NCBI GenBank assembly: GCA_016937725.1 | Contig: JAFGVZ010000136.1 | Coordinates: 1-5,684, forward strand | Direction of reading: 5' to 3' | Source of the DNA: Paracoccaceae bacterium | GTDB taxonomy: Bacteria > Pseudomonadota > Alphaproteobacteria > Rhodobacterales > Rhodobacteraceae | Length of the DNA: 5,684 nt | In this document: piece by piece, positions 5,484 to 5,684 of the stretch | How positions within the stretch are numbered: the stretch's first letter is position 1 | Layout: the number at the start of each line of letters is the position of its first letter | The notes under the pieces: model-generated | What the model was told of the DNA's origin: nothing | The model's input: the letters and a program-made list of their open reading frames with translations, nothing else | The model's database searches: none | Translations under genes and position numbers: made by a program

Positions 5484-5684
5484 ATGCACGATATCCGCGC
5501 CATCCGCGACAATCCCGATGCCTTCGATGCAGGTTTGGCCCGGCGCGGTCTGGCACCGATGGCGGCAGATGTGTTGCAGATCGACGCGGATCGCCGCGCC
5601 GCCATCGCGCAATCGGAAACCGAGAAAGCGGCGCAGAACGCGGCATCCAAGCAGGTGGGCGCGGCCAAGGCCAAGGGTGATGAC
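5484..5684 (+). CDS. serS: Seryl-tRNA synthetase, N-terminal 67 residues (3' end outside the window)
   Basis: The full enzyme charges tRNA-Ser with serine in the cytoplasm, and also charges tRNA-Sec where present. Only the N-terminal domain is in the window. It opens with MHDIRAIRDNPDAFDAGLARRG, the standard SerRS beginning, then a charged Ala/Glu/Lys-rich helix from about residue 29, running through QNAASKQVGAAKAKGDD. That is the first strand of the long antiparallel coiled-coil arm that grips the tRNA-Ser variable arm. The class II catalytic domain lies beyond the edge. The ATG at 5484 is supported by the family N-terminus and by the purine-rich AAGAGAG at 5472-5478, 5 bases upstream. The gene is divergent from ppx across a 124-base gap. 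Confidence 0.96.
   Translation, partial: MHDIRAIRDNPDAFDAGLARRGLAPMAADVLQIDADRRAAIAQSETEKAAQNAASKQVGAAKAKGDD

Noticed and set aside
5360..5674. 104-residue - strand open frame opposite the serS start
   Set aside because: It is antisense to the SerRS N-terminus, and its residues reflect the GC-rich complementary strand.

Overview
The window looks like a chromosomal core region of an alphaproteobacterium, most likely of the Rhodobacter/Paracoccus group (Rhodobacterales). The reasons are the GC-rich codon use, the family-typical wording of the methylmalonyl-CoA mutase, exopolyphosphatase and seryl-tRNA synthetase, and a short exported protein with a Tyr-His-Pro-Pro-Glu segment that I associate with this group. 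This placement is from recall of protein families, not from a search. I see no mobile element, CRISPR array, tRNA, rRNA or other sign of an accessory island.

Layout, left to right. (1) The C-terminal two thirds of an adenosylcobalamin-dependent methylmalonyl-CoA mutase on the + strand (1-1512) ends at a strong hairpin terminator (1537-1573). (2) A small four-helix DoxX-family membrane protein on the - strand (1589-1984) converges on that terminator. (3) A divergent 200-base gap leads into three + strand genes: a GNAT acetyltransferase of the phosphinothricin/methionine-sulfone type (2185-2676), a soluble TerB plus J-domain co-chaperone of the DjlA type (2709-3392), and a small signal-peptide protein of unknown function (3426-3776). 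(4) A long Ppx/GppA exopolyphosphatase on the - strand (3698-5359) overlaps the small exported gene tail to tail by 79 bases. (5) A 124-base divergent gap separates ppx from the start of serS (5484 to the window edge).

These are mostly independent housekeeping functions: propionyl-CoA/methylmalonyl-CoA metabolism, a membrane protein, small-molecule acetylation, Hsp70 co-chaperone activity, polyphosphate or (p)ppGpp turnover, and translation. They do not form one recognisable pathway. I did not find a new multi-gene system.

Two small-scale signals stand out. First, the last 25 residues of Ppx are a Ser/Gly/Ala-rich tail that begins exactly where the gene runs into the antisense of its convergent neighbour. 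One transition at position 3775 would give both genes a clean TAA stop in a shared TTAA, so the tail looks like the result of a recent stop loss. Second, three genes without a Shine-Dalgarno sequence (the DjlA-like gene, the exported protein and ppx) each have a promoter-like -35/-10 pair whose -10 ends only 7-8 bases before the ATG. In two of them the -35 contains the stop codon of the gene upstream. This suggests leaderless mRNAs with a private promoter for each gene.
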